From Branchiibius hedensis (GTDB lineage: Bacteria; Actinomycetota; Actinomycetes; Actinomycetales; Dermatophilaceae): a stretch of 64,000 nucleotides of DNA. The number at the start of each line of letters is the position of its first letter. The stretch's first letter is position 1. The notes below the pieces were generated by a model. That model ran no database searches, had not been told where the DNA came from, and saw only the letters and a list, made by a program, of their open reading frames with translations. The translations under genes were made by a program, and so were the position numbers. The stretch covers positions 2,852,001 through 2,916,000 of the forward strand of contig NZ_UESZ01000001.1 of assembly GCF_900108585.1 (NCBI RefSeq), written 5' to 3'. This document shows positions 42,668-54,685 of the stretch, piece after piece.

Positions 42668-43879
42668 GTGAAGTGGATCGTCCTCGCGCTCATCATCGTG
42701 GTGCTCGCCCTCGTGCTCTATGCCCTGATGCGGGATCCGAAGAAGGGCAAGGGCGGGTCTGTCGGCATCCACGGGGTCGACTCCGACAACAAGATCGGTG
42801 TCGAGGAAGCGCCCGCCGCGGTTGAGGAGGTCGCTGCTGCCGAAGTTGAGCCGGCCGCGCCTGCCCCGGAAGCGAAGGCAGCTGAGCCGAAGGCGGAGGT
42901 TGAGACGCCCGCGCCCGCTGCAGCTGCTGTCGCCCAGACCGAGCCTGCCGCGCCGGCTACCGATGACTGGGATGCTGCGCCGGCACCGGCCCCCGCGGCC
43001 GATGACTGGGACGCGCCACCGCCGGCCACCGATGACTGGGACGCGCCACCACCCGCCGTCGACGCAACTCCCGCAACCCCCGCCGCGGACGATTCGGACG
43101 CACCCCCGCCACCCGTTGAGGACAAACCCGCCCCTGCTGCACCCGTAGCAACCTCGAGTGGCGACGACTGGGACGCACCTCCGCCACCCGTTGAGGACAA
43201 ACCCGCAACGCCCGCACCCACCACCAGCTCCGGCGACGACTGGGATGCACCCCCGCCCGCCCTCGACGACACGCCGGCGCCTGCCGAGAGCATCCCGGCA
43301 ACGCCGCCCGAGCCGGAAGCAGCACCCGTACCCGAGGCTCCCGCCGCAACAAGCGGCGGCGACGACTGGGGCACCCCACCCCCGCCCCTGGATGACACAC
43401 CGCCAACCGACGACACCATGACTTCAAGTCATGAAGCCACCGAAACAGCTACGCCCGTCGAACCCGAACCCGAACCCGAACCCGAACCCGAACCCGAACC
43501 CGAACCCGAACCCGCGCTGGCAGCCGAGCCCGCACCCCCAGCACCCGCCGCACCATCATCGGGCGATGACTGGGCCACGCCCCCACTACCTCTGGATGAC
43601 GCACCGGCCGCGCCTGAATCCGCGCCGGCACCTGAGCTCGAGTCGGAGCCGACACCCGAACCGGCAGCACCCGACGGTTTCGAGCCCGGCCCGTTCGGCG
43701 CGACAAGTGTCATGCCCGCCGACGACGGCTCAGGCCCCGACGGCTGGGTCAAGGGCAACGGCGACACGATGCGCTTCATCGGACCCGACAACGCGGCGTA
43801 CGCCGACACCGAAGCGGAGGTCTACTTCGCCGACGAGCAGTCAGCGGGTGCTGCCGGCTTCCGACCGTGGGCTGACTAA
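42668..43879 (+). CDS. Membrane-anchored Pro/Ala/Glu-rich repeat protein with C-terminal sunset domain
   Basis: A 403-residue protein. The start is the GTG at 42668 (MKWIVLALIIVVLALVLYALM), with AGAAGGTG eight bases upstream. A single N-terminal helix is followed by KKGKGG, which suggests the tail is cytoplasmic. The middle 300 residues are low-complexity, built on about eight imperfect units of the form DDWDAPPP-x(n)-DxxPA, plus nine consecutive Glu-Pro pairs from a GAACCC hexamer array. The last 55 residues (GWVKGNGDTMRFIGPDNAAYADTEAEVYFADEQSAGAAGFRPW) match the actinobacterial sunset domain as I recall it. No function is established for it. Confidence 0.8.
   Translation: MKWIVLALIIVVLALVLYALMRDPKKGKGGSVGIHGVDSDNKIGVEEAPAAVEEVAAAEVEPAAPAPEAKAAEPKAEVETPAPAAAAVAQTEPAAPATDDWDAAPAPAPAADDWDAPPPATDDWDAPPPAVDATPATPAADDSDAPPPPVEDKPAPAAPVATSSGDDWDAPPPPVEDKPATPAPTTSSGDDWDAPPPALDDTPAPAESIPATPPEPEAAPVPEAPAATSGGDDWGTPPPPLDDTPPTDDTMTSSHEATETATPVEPEPEPEPEPEPEPEPEPALAAEPAPPAPAAPSSGDDWATPPLPLDDAPAAPESAPAPELESEPTPEPAAPDGFEPGPFGATSVMPADDGSGPDGWVKGNGDTMRFIGPDNAAYADTEAEVYFADEQSAGAAGFRPWAD
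43460..43513 (+). repeat. Nine tandem GAACCC hexamers in the coding sequence
   Basis: Nine perfect GAACCC units encode Glu-Pro dipeptides. Being 6 bp long, gain or loss of units keeps frame. Confidence 0.95.
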
Positions 43880-43960
43880 ACCGAGGAAACAGTTGCCGAG
43901 AATCGGCACTTCAAGAAAATTGTTGCCGCAGTAGTCCCATCGGGGCGTCAAAACTTGCTT

Positions 43961-43986
43961 CGGTGTGAGAGGGACCACTCACACCG
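43961..43986 (+). promoter_or_regulatory. Inverted repeat abutting a ribosome binding site
   Basis: CGGTGTGAG (43961-43969) and CTCACACCG (43978-43986) form a perfect 9-bp stem. Its last bases touch GGAGGAAG, the ribosome binding site of the next gene. It is a candidate operator or leader stem. Confidence 0.5.
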
Positions 43987-43995
43987 GAGGAAGTC

Positions 43996-45567
43996 ATGGA
44001 TCTAACCCGTCGCACCGCCATCACGACCGCTGCCGTCGCCGCAGCCACCGCCGCGGCAACCGGCATCAGCCCGGCCGAGGCTACGCATCGACCCCGCGGC
44101 CAGCGCCTGCTCCCGCAGCCAAAACCTGGCACCGTCCCCACTGACCCGCACACCCCGAAGCGGGACTTCCGGGCGTACTGGATCGCCACCGTCGCCAACA
44201 TCGACTGGCCGTCCAAGCCCGGGCTCACCAAGGAGCAGCAGCAACGTGAGCTCACGGACTGGCTGGATCTGGCCGAGCAACAGGGACACAACGCGGTGAT
44301 CCTGCAGGTCCGCCCGACCGCAGATGCATTCTGGCCGTCCCGGTTCGAGCCGTGGTCGGCGTGGCTGACCGGCACCCAGGGGCAGAACCCGGGTTGGGAC
44401 CCGCTGAAGTTCGCCGTCCAGGAGGCGCACGCCCGCAACCTGGAGTTGCACGCCTGGTTCAACCCGTTCCGGATCGCCATGACCGAGGACCCTGGCACCC
44501 TGATCCCGAGCCACCCGGCCCGGCAGCATCCGGAATGGACCATCCCCTACGGCGGCAAGCTGTACTACAACCCGGGGATCCCGCAGGTCCGCCAGTTCTG
44601 CATCGACGCGATCATGGACGCCGTCCGCCGCTACGACATCGATGGCGTCCATTTCGACGACTACTTCTACCCCTACCCGGTCGCCGGCCAGACCTTCCAC
44701 GACGAGGCCCAGTTCGCGCAGTACGGCGGCGGCAAGTCCCTGGCTGACTGGCGGCGCGCCAACATCAACGACCTAGTGATCGGCCTGAACAAGGCGATCA
44801 AGCGAGCCAAACCGTGGGTGCAGTTCGGTGTCTCACCGTTCGCCATCTGGCGCAACAAGGCCACCGACCCGCTGGGTTCGGACACCACCGCGGGAGCGCA
44901 GACGTACGACGACCTCTACGCCGACACCCGCATGTGGGTCCTGCGGGAGATCGTGGATTACATTGTGCCGCAGGTGTATTGGTCGATCGGTTTCACGGCC
45001 GCCGACTACGCCAAGGTCACCGACTGGTGGGCCGAGCTGACCAGCCACAGCCGCACGCACCTTTACATCGGACAGGCCACCTACAAGGTCGCCGCGAACG
45101 CCGACCCGCACTGGAACGACCCCGGCGAGCTGAGTTCCCACCTACAGTTCAACACCCAGTACCCGCAGGTCGAGGGCAACATCTACTTCTCGGCCAAGAG
45201 CGTGCGAGCTGACGCTCTCGGGGCATCCACCCTGCTCAAACAGCAGTGGTACTCGCGTCCCGCGCTCACCCCCGCCACCCCGTGGCTGACCCGTCGCGCG
45301 CCCCGACCGATCCGCAACCTGCGCACCCAGGGCAGCCGCCTGACGTGGCTCGCCGGGTCAGGCGACACCACGACGTACGCCGTGTATCGAGTCGTCGGCC
45401 GACCCGTCACCTCCGCGGACCTGGCCGACGCCCGCAACCTGGTCGCCACGGTTCGCTCCAGCGGCTGGGTCACCCAGTGGACTGACCCGGCGCCCGTCGC
45501 CGGAGCGTCCTACGCCGTCAGCGCGCTCGACCGACTCTCGAACGAGAGTGCTGCGCTGACCAGCTGA
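43996..45567 (+). CDS. Glycoside hydrolase-like (GHL10) secreted protein
   Basis: A 523-residue protein with a twin-arginine-type signal (LTRRTAITTAAVAAATAAATG). The main domain is a GHL10/DUF187 TIM barrel: FRAYWIATVANIDWPSKPGL, NAVILQVRPTADAFWPS, LELHAWFNPFRIA, DIDGVHFDDYFYPYPV and VDYIVPQVYWSIGFTAADYAKV. It ends in a fibronectin type III-like domain (about 435-523). GHL10 proteins are thought to act on cell-wall or surface glycans; the exact bond is unknown. GGAGGAAG precedes the ATG. Confidence 0.88.
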   Translation: MDLTRRTAITTAAVAAATAAATGISPAEATHRPRGQRLLPQPKPGTVPTDPHTPKRDFRAYWIATVANIDWPSKPGLTKEQQQRELTDWLDLAEQQGHNAVILQVRPTADAFWPSRFEPWSAWLTGTQGQNPGWDPLKFAVQEAHARNLELHAWFNPFRIAMTEDPGTLIPSHPARQHPEWTIPYGGKLYYNPGIPQVRQFCIDAIMDAVRRYDIDGVHFDDYFYPYPVAGQTFHDEAQFAQYGGGKSLADWRRANINDLVIGLNKAIKRAKPWVQFGVSPFAIWRNKATDPLGSDTTAGAQTYDDLYADTRMWVLREIVDYIVPQVYWSIGFTAADYAKVTDWWAELTSHSRTHLYIGQATYKVAANADPHWNDPGELSSHLQFNTQYPQVEGNIYFSAKSVRADALGASTLLKQQWYSRPALTPATPWLTRRAPRPIRNLRTQGSRLTWLAGSGDTTTYAVYRVVGRPVTSADLADARNLVATVRSSGWVTQWTDPAPVAGASYAVSALDRLSNESAALTS

Positions 45568-45672
45568 GAGGAAGGCCACCGTCTGAGACGAGGACCGCCA
45601 CCATGCGGACGAGCCAAGTAGGGTGTCGGCAGGCAATGGAGCCTGCGATCCACACGTCCAGCAGGAGGTCCG

Positions 45673-48492
<2,820 letters not shown>

Positions 48493-48501
48493 CAGCGACC
48501 G

Positions 48502-49341
48502 TCAGCGCCGCGAAAGCACCTGCGCCGCAACGGCTTCAAGGACATCTTCGGAGCCGGCGTAGGGGCCTTCGCGGCGTGGCCAGTGCGTCACGACATCGGT
48601 GAATCCGAGGTCGGTGGCGCGGCCGACGACCTCTTCGAAGAAGTCGACGCTGGCCAATGCGTACCGCTGGATGTCGACGCTCAGGTGCCGTTGGAAGTCC
48701 GGCGCAACCTCGAGATCGTCCAGCTGCGAGGACAATTCGGCGACACTGCGCCACCAGTCCTCGTCCTGCTCGGACTTCTTGCCGTAGGTCACCCAGCCAT
48801 CGCCGATCTCGGCGGCCAACCGCAGGTTTCGTGGCGCATTGGCGGCGATCAGCAGCGGCACTCGCGAGGTCACCGGTCGGGTGCGTGCGTCGACCGCGGT
48901 GAAGTACGTCCCGTCGAACGACACGTGATCCTCGTCCAGCACCCGGCGCAGCAGCCGGGAGAACTCCTGGAACCGGGCGACGCGTTCCTTCAGCGGCAGG
49001 TCCAGACCGAGGGTGCGCGCGTCCAGGTTGCCTCCCACACCGGCACCGATCAGAAAGCGACCATCGCTGATGTCGTCAACGGCCAGGACCTCCCGGATGA
49101 AGGAAGCCGGATGCCGGAAGTTCGGCGAGGTGACGTGCAACCCCAGGCCGATGCGCGAGGTCACCGCCGCTGCGGCGGAAAGCACGGGCATCGCGCCGTA
49201 CCAATCGGATTCGGGCAACCCTTCCCACACCAGGTGGTCGTAGGTCCACGCGTGGTCGAACCCCAACTCCTCGGCGCGTTGCCAGCGCGACCTGGTCACC
49301 GACCACGGTTCGTCGGTCAGGATCGTGATGCCGACTCTCAT
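48502..49341 (-). CDS. LLM-class F420-dependent oxidoreductase
   Basis: A 279-residue luciferase-like protein of the F420-type group: MRVGITILTDEPWS, AEELGFDHAWTYDHLVWEGLP, TSRIGLGLHVTSPNFRHPA and LAVDDISDGRFLIGAGVGG. Length and the TYDHL motif fit F420-dependent members better than FMN monooxygenases. The substrate is unknown. Its ATG overlaps the stop of the preceding small SCP-like gene by four bases. A PPOX-type F420 protein gene lies 2 kb away. Confidence 0.85.
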   Translation of the reverse strand: MRVGITILTDEPWSVTRSRWQRAEELGFDHAWTYDHLVWEGLPESDWYGAMPVLSAAAAVTSRIGLGLHVTSPNFRHPASFIREVLAVDDISDGRFLIGAGVGGNLDARTLGLDLPLKERVARFQEFSRLLRRVLDEDHVSFDGTYFTAVDARTRPVTSRVPLLIAANAPRNLRLAAEIGDGWVTYGKKSEQDEDWWRSVAELSSQLDDLEVAPDFQRHLSVDIQRYALASVDFFEEVVGRATDLGFTDVVTHWPRREGPYAGSEDVLEAVAAQVLSRR

Positions 49342-49712
49342 CGGGAACTCCTCATCAGCGGTAGGTAGGGGGTCAGATCGGAGCGACCACCGGACGCACT
49401 GATCGACCCGTCCGACAGCGCGTCATCCCAAGCCAGGTCACCCACGACCAGGGCCAGCCAGACATCGGCCGCCATCTCGACGACGTTGGGCGGCGTCCCG
49501 CGCCGGTGCACCTGTCCGGCGATGACCTGCACCGCGCCGTACGGCGGCACCCGGACCTCGACCGAGCGGCCCGGCGCGACCAATCCCAACTCCTCCAAGG
49601 AGTAGCGCACGGCCGTGGCCACCGTGGTGCGGTCCCGCGCGCCGGCCACCCACGCGGCGAGCGCCGTACGCCCCTGCATCGGATCGATCTTGCGGCGGCT
49701 CACAAGGCCCAT
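49338..49712 (-). CDS. Sterol carrier family protein
   Basis: A 124-residue protein of the actinobacterial sterol-carrier-like family. The typical start SRRKIDPMQGRTALAAWV is followed by RYSLEELGLVAPGRSVEVRVPPYGAVQVI and MAADVWLALVVGDLAWDDAL. It is predicted cytoplasmic; ligand unknown. It is translationally coupled to the F420-type gene downstream and divergent from the spermidine-synthase-like gene. Confidence 0.82.
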   Translation of the reverse strand: MGLVSRRKIDPMQGRTALAAWVAGARDRTTVATAVRYSLEELGLVAPGRSVEVRVPPYGAVQVIAGQVHRRGTPPNVVEMAADVWLALVVGDLAWDDALSDGSISASGGRSDLTPYLPLMRSSR

Positions 49713-49738
49713 GGTCGCAGACCCCTAACCTGGCCTGT

Positions 49739-50518
49739 GTGGCGCAGTTCGTGACTGATGAGCGGGGCGGGGTGACCGTGCTGCTCGACGGACATCCCCA
49801 GTCGTACGTCGACCCCGACGACCCGGGGTTCCTCGCCTTCGAATACCAGCAACAGTTGGGCATCGTCGTCGACACGCAGCCCGATGGCCCGCTGCGGGTC
49901 ACGCACGTCGGTGGGGCCGGGCTGACCCTGCCGCGCTACGTGCAGCACACCCGGCCGGGCTCCCCGCAGATCGTGCTGGAACCCGACGCCGCCCTCACCG
50001 AGCAGGTGCGGGCACACATCCCGCTGCCGCGGGGCCATCGGATCCGGGTCCGCCCGACATCCGGCGAGGCCGGGATAGCGGACCTGAAGCCGGACAGCGC
50101 GGATCTGATCGTGGTCGACGCCTTCGCCGACGGGCGGGTGCCGGCCGGTCTCACCACGACTGCCTTCTTCGCCACGGCAGCCGACAAAGCGCCCATCCTG
50201 GCCATGAACCTGGCGGACGAACCCGACTGGCGCTACCTCAGCCGGGTCCTGGCCGGCGCGGCGACCGTCTTTGAGCAACTGTCGATCCTCAGCACCAAGG
50301 ACACGCTGAAGCGCCGGCGCTACGGCAACGTAGTACTGATTGCCGGCGCCGCCAATCTCCATGAATTGCAACGACGTTCGGCATCAGCACCGGTCCCCAC
50401 GGGTGTCTTGGGCCCGGCGCAGGTCGCCAAACTCGCCGCGAGCGCCCGCCCGTTCACGGACACCGACGTCCAGCGGTCGCCGCAACCACCGGATCCGGGG
50501 CAGTGGCGGGTGCGTTGA
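49739..50518 (+). CDS. Spermidine synthase-like protein
   Basis: A 259-residue protein with the methyltransferase-like fold of spermidine synthases: [44 protein letters not shown] (the nucleotide-binding loop and acidic strand end) and [21 protein letters not shown]. The first GGG-x-G loop is altered to [10 protein letters not shown], and polyamine-binding acidic residues are not obvious, so aminopropyl transfer is doubtful. It starts with a GTG. The stop is overlapped by the next gene by 16 bases. Confidence 0.8.
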   Translation: MAQFVTDERGGVTVLLDGHPQSYVDPDDPGFLAFEYQQQLGIVVDTQPDGPLRVTHVGGAGLTLPRYVQHTRPGSPQIVLEPDAALTEQVRAHIPLPRGHRIRVRPTSGEAGIADLKPDSADLIVVDAFADGRVPAGLTTTAFFATAADKAPILAMNLADEPDWRYLSRVLAGAATVFEQLSILSTKDTLKRRRYGNVVLIAGAANLHELQRRSASAPVPTGVLGPAQVAKLAASARPFTDTDVQRSPQPPDPGQWRVR

Positions 50519-51411
50519 AGTCGCGCAAAGATGCGAGCGTGGATCAGATCTCCTTGCCCGACGGCCGACGGATCGACGTACGCACCAGCGGCCCTGACAC
50601 CGGCTATCCGCTCTTCTTCCACCACGGCACCCCCGGTGCCGCCACCGCGATCCGCGCTCTGGAGTCCGTCGCCCACGAGAACGGTCTGCGCGTGATCACC
50701 ACGTCCCGGGCCGGCTACGGCGGTTCGGATCGGCACTCCGGCCGCTCGGTGAGCGACGTGGTCGCCGACACCGCAGCGGTGCTGGATGAGCTCGGCGTGC
50801 AGGACTGTGTGGTGGCTGGCTGGTCCGGAGGCGGACCGCACGCCCTGGCGTGCGCCGCCCACCTGCCACACGCCAAGGCGGCGTTGGTGATCGCCGGTGT
50901 CGCGCCGTACGACGCCCCGGACCTGGACTTCCTGGCCGGAATGGGTGAGGACAACATCGAGGAGTTCGGCGCCGCGATCGACGGCGAGGGGCCCCTGCGG
51001 ACCTACCTTGACGCAGCGCGCGACCACCTCAAGGACGCCGACCCGGAAGCGATCGGGTCGAGTCTGGCCAGTCTGTTGCCGCCGACCGATCTGGCGGTCC
51101 TCACCGACGAGTTCGGCCAGGACATGGCCGCCAACTTCCGCGAAGCCCTGCGCGTCAGCGCCGAGGGCTGGATCGATGACGACCTCGCGTTCGTGCGCCC
51201 CTGGGGCTTCGACCTCGCCGACGTCAAGACCCCCGTCAGCCTCTGGCAGGGCACCGACGACCTGATGGTGCCCTTCGCGCACGGCGAGTGGTTGACCGCC
51301 AACGTCCCCGGCGTGGTCGCCCACCTGCTGCCTGGCGAGGGCCACCTGTCCGTCGCGATCGGCCGAGCCGAGGCGATGTTCGCCGAACTACTCGACCTCT
51401 CAGGAAAGTAG
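50503..51411 (+). CDS. Alpha/beta hydrolase
   Basis: A 302-residue alpha/beta hydrolase: oxyanion region [24 protein letters not shown], nucleophile motif [15 protein letters not shown], acid region [11 protein letters not shown] and catalytic His in [12 protein letters not shown]. It is predicted cytoplasmic; substrate unknown. The GTG at 50503 overlaps the previous gene by 16 bases; a GTG at 50539 ([10 protein letters not shown]) is the alternative and closer to where homology would begin. The next gene follows 11 bases later, so the three plus-strand genes are probably one operon. Confidence 0.87.
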   Translation: MAGALKSRKDASVDQISLPDGRRIDVRTSGPDTGYPLFFHHGTPGAATAIRALESVAHENGLRVITTSRAGYGGSDRHSGRSVSDVVADTAAVLDELGVQDCVVAGWSGGGPHALACAAHLPHAKAALVIAGVAPYDAPDLDFLAGMGEDNIEEFGAAIDGEGPLRTYLDAARDHLKDADPEAIGSSLASLLPPTDLAVLTDEFGQDMAANFREALRVSAEGWIDDDLAFVRPWGFDLADVKTPVSLWQGTDDLMVPFAHGEWLTANVPGVVAHLLPGEGHLSVAIGRAEAMFAELLDLSGK

Positions 51412-51422
51412 CGGAGACCACC

Positions 51423-51848
51423 ATGACCGACGACGCACTGCGCGACCTGATCGCGGACCACCGCAACGGCATCCTGGCCACGATCCGCAAGGACGGCCGC
51501 CCGCAACAATCCGTCGTGTCCTACCACTACGACCGGGACCGCGACCTGCTGCGCGTGTCGATCACCGCTGACCGGGCCAAGGCCAAGAACATCGCCCGCG
51601 ATCCCCGCGTCAACTTCCTGGTCACCGGCAACGACGGCTGGTCGTACGCCGCTTTCGATTCCCGCGCGGATCTGTGGCCGGTGGCGCAGTCCCCCGACGA
51701 CGCCAGCGTCGAGGAACTGGTCGACATCTACCGCTCGATCGCCGGTGAGCACCAGGACTGGGACGACTACCGCTCGGCAATGGTGCGAGACCACCGCGTG
51801 CCGCTGCACCTGCCGATCGGCCGGTTGGTCGGTGTCGCCCGCGGCTGA
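51423..51848 (+). CDS. PPOX-class F420-dependent enzyme
   Basis: A 141-residue split-barrel protein of the pyridoxamine 5'-phosphate oxidase-like, F420-using class: LRDLIADHRNGILATIRKDGRPQQSVVSY, RVSITADRAKAKNIARDPRVNFLV, and a C-terminal RDHRVPLHLPIGRLVGVA. Such enzymes reduce or oxidise various substrates with F420 or flavin. The AAAGTAGCGGAGACC stretch before the ATG contains a GGAG site. It is the last gene of the operon and convergent with purC. Confidence 0.87.
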   Translation: MTDDALRDLIADHRNGILATIRKDGRPQQSVVSYHYDRDRDLLRVSITADRAKAKNIARDPRVNFLVTGNDGWSYAAFDSRADLWPVAQSPDDASVEELVDIYRSIAGEHQDWDDYRSAMVRDHRVPLHLPIGRLVGVARG

Positions 51849-51852
51849 GCCG

Positions 51853-52749
51853 TCAGGACGAGAAAGTCCTGCCGGTCAGCGTTTCGTACGCCTCGACGTA
51901 CTTGGCCCTGGTCTTGTCCACCACGTCGTCGGGTAGCGCCGGCGGCTCGTGCCCGCTCGTGCGCTCCCATCCGCTGTCCGGGCCGGTCAACCAGTCGCGG
52001 ACGAACTGCTTGTCGTACGACGCCTGCGGGTGGCCCGGCGCCCAGGCGTCCGCTGGCCAGAAGCGGGAAGAATCCGGGGTCAGCACCTCGTCCGCGAGCA
52101 CCAACGTGCCGTCGGCCCGCTGGCCGAACTCCACCTTGGTGTCGGCGATGATGATCCCGCGGTCCTTGGCAATGTCGTTGCCGCGCTGCAGGATTCGCAC
52201 CGTCAGGTCACGCACCTGGTCGGCGAGATTGAGCCCGACCGTGTCCGCGACGACCTCGAACGAGATCGGCTCGTCGTGCTCACCCAACGGTGCCTTGGTC
52301 GAGGCGGTGAAGATCGGCTCCGGTAGTTGTGAGGCGTCCACCAGACCCGCCGGCAACGGCAGTCCGGACACGGCGCCGGTCGTCTGGTACTCCGACAGGC
52401 CGCCACCGGTCAGGTAGGCCCGCGCCACACATTCGACCGGCACCATTTCCAGCCGCTCCACCAGCACCGCGCGGCCAGCGACCTGCGCCGGCACGTCGGT
52501 GGAGATCACGTGGTTGGGCACCAGGTCGGCCAGCTGCTCGAACCACCACAGCGACAGCTGGGTCAGCACGGCACCCTTGTCCGGGATCTGCGTGTCGAGG
52601 ACGAAGTCGTACGCCGAGATCCGGTCCGAGGCGACCAACAGCACCTGGTCCTCGCGCGGCGTTCCGTCGTCGGCGACCGGTGCGTACAGATCACGCACCT
52701 TGCCGGAGTAGACGTGCTGGTAGCCGGGCAGTTCGGGCGCTGAACTCAT
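51853..52749 (-). CDS. purC: Phosphoribosylaminoimidazole-succinocarboxamide synthase
   Basis: A 298-residue SAICAR synthetase joining aspartate to CAIR in purine synthesis. Features are YQHVYSGKVRDLYAP (phosphate loop), LVASDRISAYDFVLDTQIPDKG, ECVARAYLTGGGLSEY, IIADTKVEFGQR and LADEVLTPDSSRFWP. The ATG at 52749 starts MSSAPELPGY; an ATG three codons upstream is equally possible. It is unlinked to purF-purM but near purD. Confidence 0.95.
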   Translation of the reverse strand: MSSAPELPGYQHVYSGKVRDLYAPVADDGTPREDQVLLVASDRISAYDFVLDTQIPDKGAVLTQLSLWWFEQLADLVPNHVISTDVPAQVAGRAVLVERLEMVPVECVARAYLTGGGLSEYQTTGAVSGLPLPAGLVDASQLPEPIFTASTKAPLGEHDEPISFEVVADTVGLNLADQVRDLTVRILQRGNDIAKDRGIIIADTKVEFGQRADGTLVLADEVLTPDSSRFWPADAWAPGHPQASYDKQFVRDWLTGPDSGWERTSGHEPPALPDDVVDKTRAKYVEAYETLTGRTFSS

Positions 52750-52856
52750 GGGGTTCATTCTGCCCGGTACCGACGGTCGCCCGTTCGGGTGTAGCCCAGC
52801 GACCTCACATCACGCAGGTTGAACGGGTACGGATCATCGACCATAAGGAGACAGTC

Positions 52857-53063
52857 ATGGGACTTAAGGACAACCTGGAGAACCTCGCCGAAGAGGCCAA
52901 GGGCAAGATCCAGGAGGCCACCGGCAAGGCGCGTGGCGACGAGCAGCAGCAGGCCGAGGGTCAGGCGACCCAGTCCGAGGCCAACGCCAAGCAGGCTGGC
53001 GAGAACCTCAAGGACGGCGACTTCAAGGGCGCTGCCCAGGACGCCAAGGACGCGCTCAGCTGA
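52857..53063 (+). CDS. CsbD-family stress protein
   Basis: A 68-residue hydrophilic protein of the CsbD family: MGLKDNLENLAEEAKGKIQEATGKARGDEQQQAEG, followed by a second Lys/Ala/Asp-rich half. An AAGGAG site is well placed before the ATG. Family members are stress-induced, often through alternative sigma factors; no sure sigma-B promoter could be placed here. The stop overlaps the convergent purD 3' end by 8 bases. Confidence 0.92.
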   Translation: MGLKDNLENLAEEAKGKIQEATGKARGDEQQQAEGQATQSEANAKQAGENLKDGDFKGAAQDAKDALS

Positions 53064-54333
53064 TCACATCGGGTACGGCGACCTGCCCCTGCTCGGCCCG
53101 TAACGCGATGTCGGTGCGGTGCTGGGAGCCGGGCAGGCCAACCTGGTCGACGAGGGCGTAAGCGGCTTTCCGAGCCTCGTTCAGGTCGCTGCCGAGCCCG
53201 ACCACGGAAAGCACCCGGCCGCCGGCGGACACCAGTCCGTCGGCGGTCGTTTTCGTTCCAGCGTGCAAAACGTAGGAGTTCTCCGTGCTCGCGGGCACCG
53301 CCAGCGGGTCACCGGATCGCGGAGTCGCCGGATAATTCGCTGCGGCGACCACCACGGTGACCGCCGCGCCCTGGCTCCAGACCAGTTCCGGTTGCTCGCC
53401 CAGCGTGCCGGTGGCTGACGCCAGCAGCACCTGCGAGAGAGGGGTGACCAGGCGGGCGAGGACCACCTGGGTCTCCGGATCGCCGAACCGGGCATTGAAC
53501 TCCACCACCCGCGGTCCCCGCGAGGTCAGGGCCAGGCCGATGTAGAGCACCCCCGCGAACGGCGTGCCGCGCCGGTTCATCTCGGCGATGGTGGGGCGTG
53601 CGACCCGCTCCATGACGTCATCGACGAGGCCGTCGGGCGCCCAGTCGAGCGGCGAATAGGCCCCCATGCCACCGGTGTTCGGCCCCTGGTCGCCGTCGAA
53701 GATCCGCTTGAAGTCCTGCGCCGGAACCAGCGGCACCACGTCGGTGCCGTCACTGATGCAGAACAGCGACACCTCCGGGCCGTCCAGGTACTCCTCGACG
53801 ACAACCGTGCCGCCCTGAGCCAGGCAGGCCTGCCCGTGCGTGGCCGCCTCGGTCAGATCGTCGGTGACGACCACGCCCTTGCCCGCGGCGAGTCCGTCGT
53901 CTTTCACGACGTACGGCGCGCCGGTGGCTTCCAGCGCCTCGGTCAGTTGGTCGTCGGTCGTGCAGACATACGCCCGGGCGGTGGGCACGTCCGCAGCGGC
54001 CATGATCTGCTTGGCGAACGCCTTGCTCCCCTCCAACTGGGCCGCCTGCGCCGAAGGCCCGAACACCACGAACCCTGCCGCGCGCAGGGCGTCCGCGACC
54101 CCCGCCACCAGCGGGGCCTCGGGACCGACGACCACCAGGTCGGGGCCGACCTCTCGGGCCACCGCGACAACCGCCGCCGGATCGGTGAGTGAGTCCAGAT
54201 CGGCGATCTGCGCCTCAGCGGCGATCCCCGGATTTCCGGGGGCGCAGACCACGGCGGTCACACCGGGGTCGCCGATCAGGGAGTGCACGATGGCGTGCTC
54301 ACGCGCGCCGCTGCCGATGACGAGAACCTTCAC
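53056..54333 (-). CDS. purD: Phosphoribosylamine-glycine ligase
   Basis: A 425-residue GAR synthetase, second purine step, of the ATP-grasp fold. Landmarks are VKVLVIGSGAREHAI, DLVVVGPEAPLVAGVADAL, YVVKDDGLAAGKGVVV, VVEEYLDGPEVSLFCISDG, NTGGMGAYSP and VVEFNARFGDPETQVV. The GTG at 54333 is the natural start; a frame extending 60 codons upstream runs through a hairpin and is rejected. Confidence 0.96.
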   Translation of the reverse strand: MKVLVIGSGAREHAIVHSLIGDPGVTAVVCAPGNPGIAAEAQIADLDSLTDPAAVVAVAREVGPDLVVVGPEAPLVAGVADALRAAGFVVFGPSAQAAQLEGSKAFAKQIMAAADVPTARAYVCTTDDQLTEALEATGAPYVVKDDGLAAGKGVVVTDDLTEAATHGQACLAQGGTVVVEEYLDGPEVSLFCISDGTDVVPLVPAQDFKRIFDGDQGPNTGGMGAYSPLDWAPDGLVDDVMERVARPTIAEMNRRGTPFAGVLYIGLALTSRGPRVVEFNARFGDPETQVVLARLVTPLSQVLLASATGTLGEQPELVWSQGAAVTVVVAAANYPATPRSGDPLAVPASTENSYVLHAGTKTTADGLVSAGGRVLSVVGLGSDLNEARKAAYALVDQVGLPGSQHRTDIALRAEQGQVAVPDVIS

Positions 54334-54685
54334 ACTGCGCAAGCGTAGTGGGCGGCCACGGGCAGGTCGTCGTACCTGAATGTGGGTGGTGGGTTCCTCC
54401 CGGAAGTCAGGGGGGAGGTCCTCCAGGAGGAACCCACCGCGAGCCCGCGGATCAACCGGAGGGGGGTCGCGGTGACGCACGGACCGGGCTCGCAACGGAC
54501 GTGTCCGCCGCAAACATCATGGCACAACCGCCGCTGAGCGCCACCCCACGACCAATTAATTGAGAGATTGATTACCGATTGTTGGTTCTTGATTTGTCTG
54601 CCAGTAGGAACGGCTGCACGACCCTCGTCGTGGGGTGACTAGACTTGACTGTTCGCTCGTTCGTGTCTTGATGGGGAACCATTTC
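54334..54685. other. Divergent purD-helD region
   Basis: No gene. It holds a large inverted repeat (54388-54438) near purD, then an AT-rich block with CAATTAATTG (54553-54562). A possible helD -10 (TAGACT) lies near 54640. I saw no rifamycin-associated element. Confidence 0.5.
54388..54438 (-). promoter_or_regulatory. 13-bp perfect inverted repeat in the purD leader region
   Basis: GGTGGGTTCCTCC (54388-54400) and GGAGGAACCCACC (54426-54438) enclose 25 bases that can form a smaller GGGAGG/CCTCC stem. It lies 55 bases upstream of purD. The arms contain anti-Shine-Dalgarno- and Shine-Dalgarno-like sequence. Not a purine riboswitch that I recognise. Confidence 0.5.

Noticed and set aside
43460-43513. 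The regular short repeats as a CRISPR array
   Set aside because: The units are contiguous 6-mers with no spacers and encode Glu-Pro in frame.
52770-52856. A sigma-B promoter upstream of the CsbD gene
   Set aside because: GTTC and GGGTAC elements are present but their spacing does not fit the GTTT-N14-16-GGGTA pattern.
54560-54685. A rifamycin-associated element upstream of the HelD-like gene
   Set aside because: I looked for the GC-rich inverted element known before actinobacterial rifamycin-response genes and found only AT-rich sequence.
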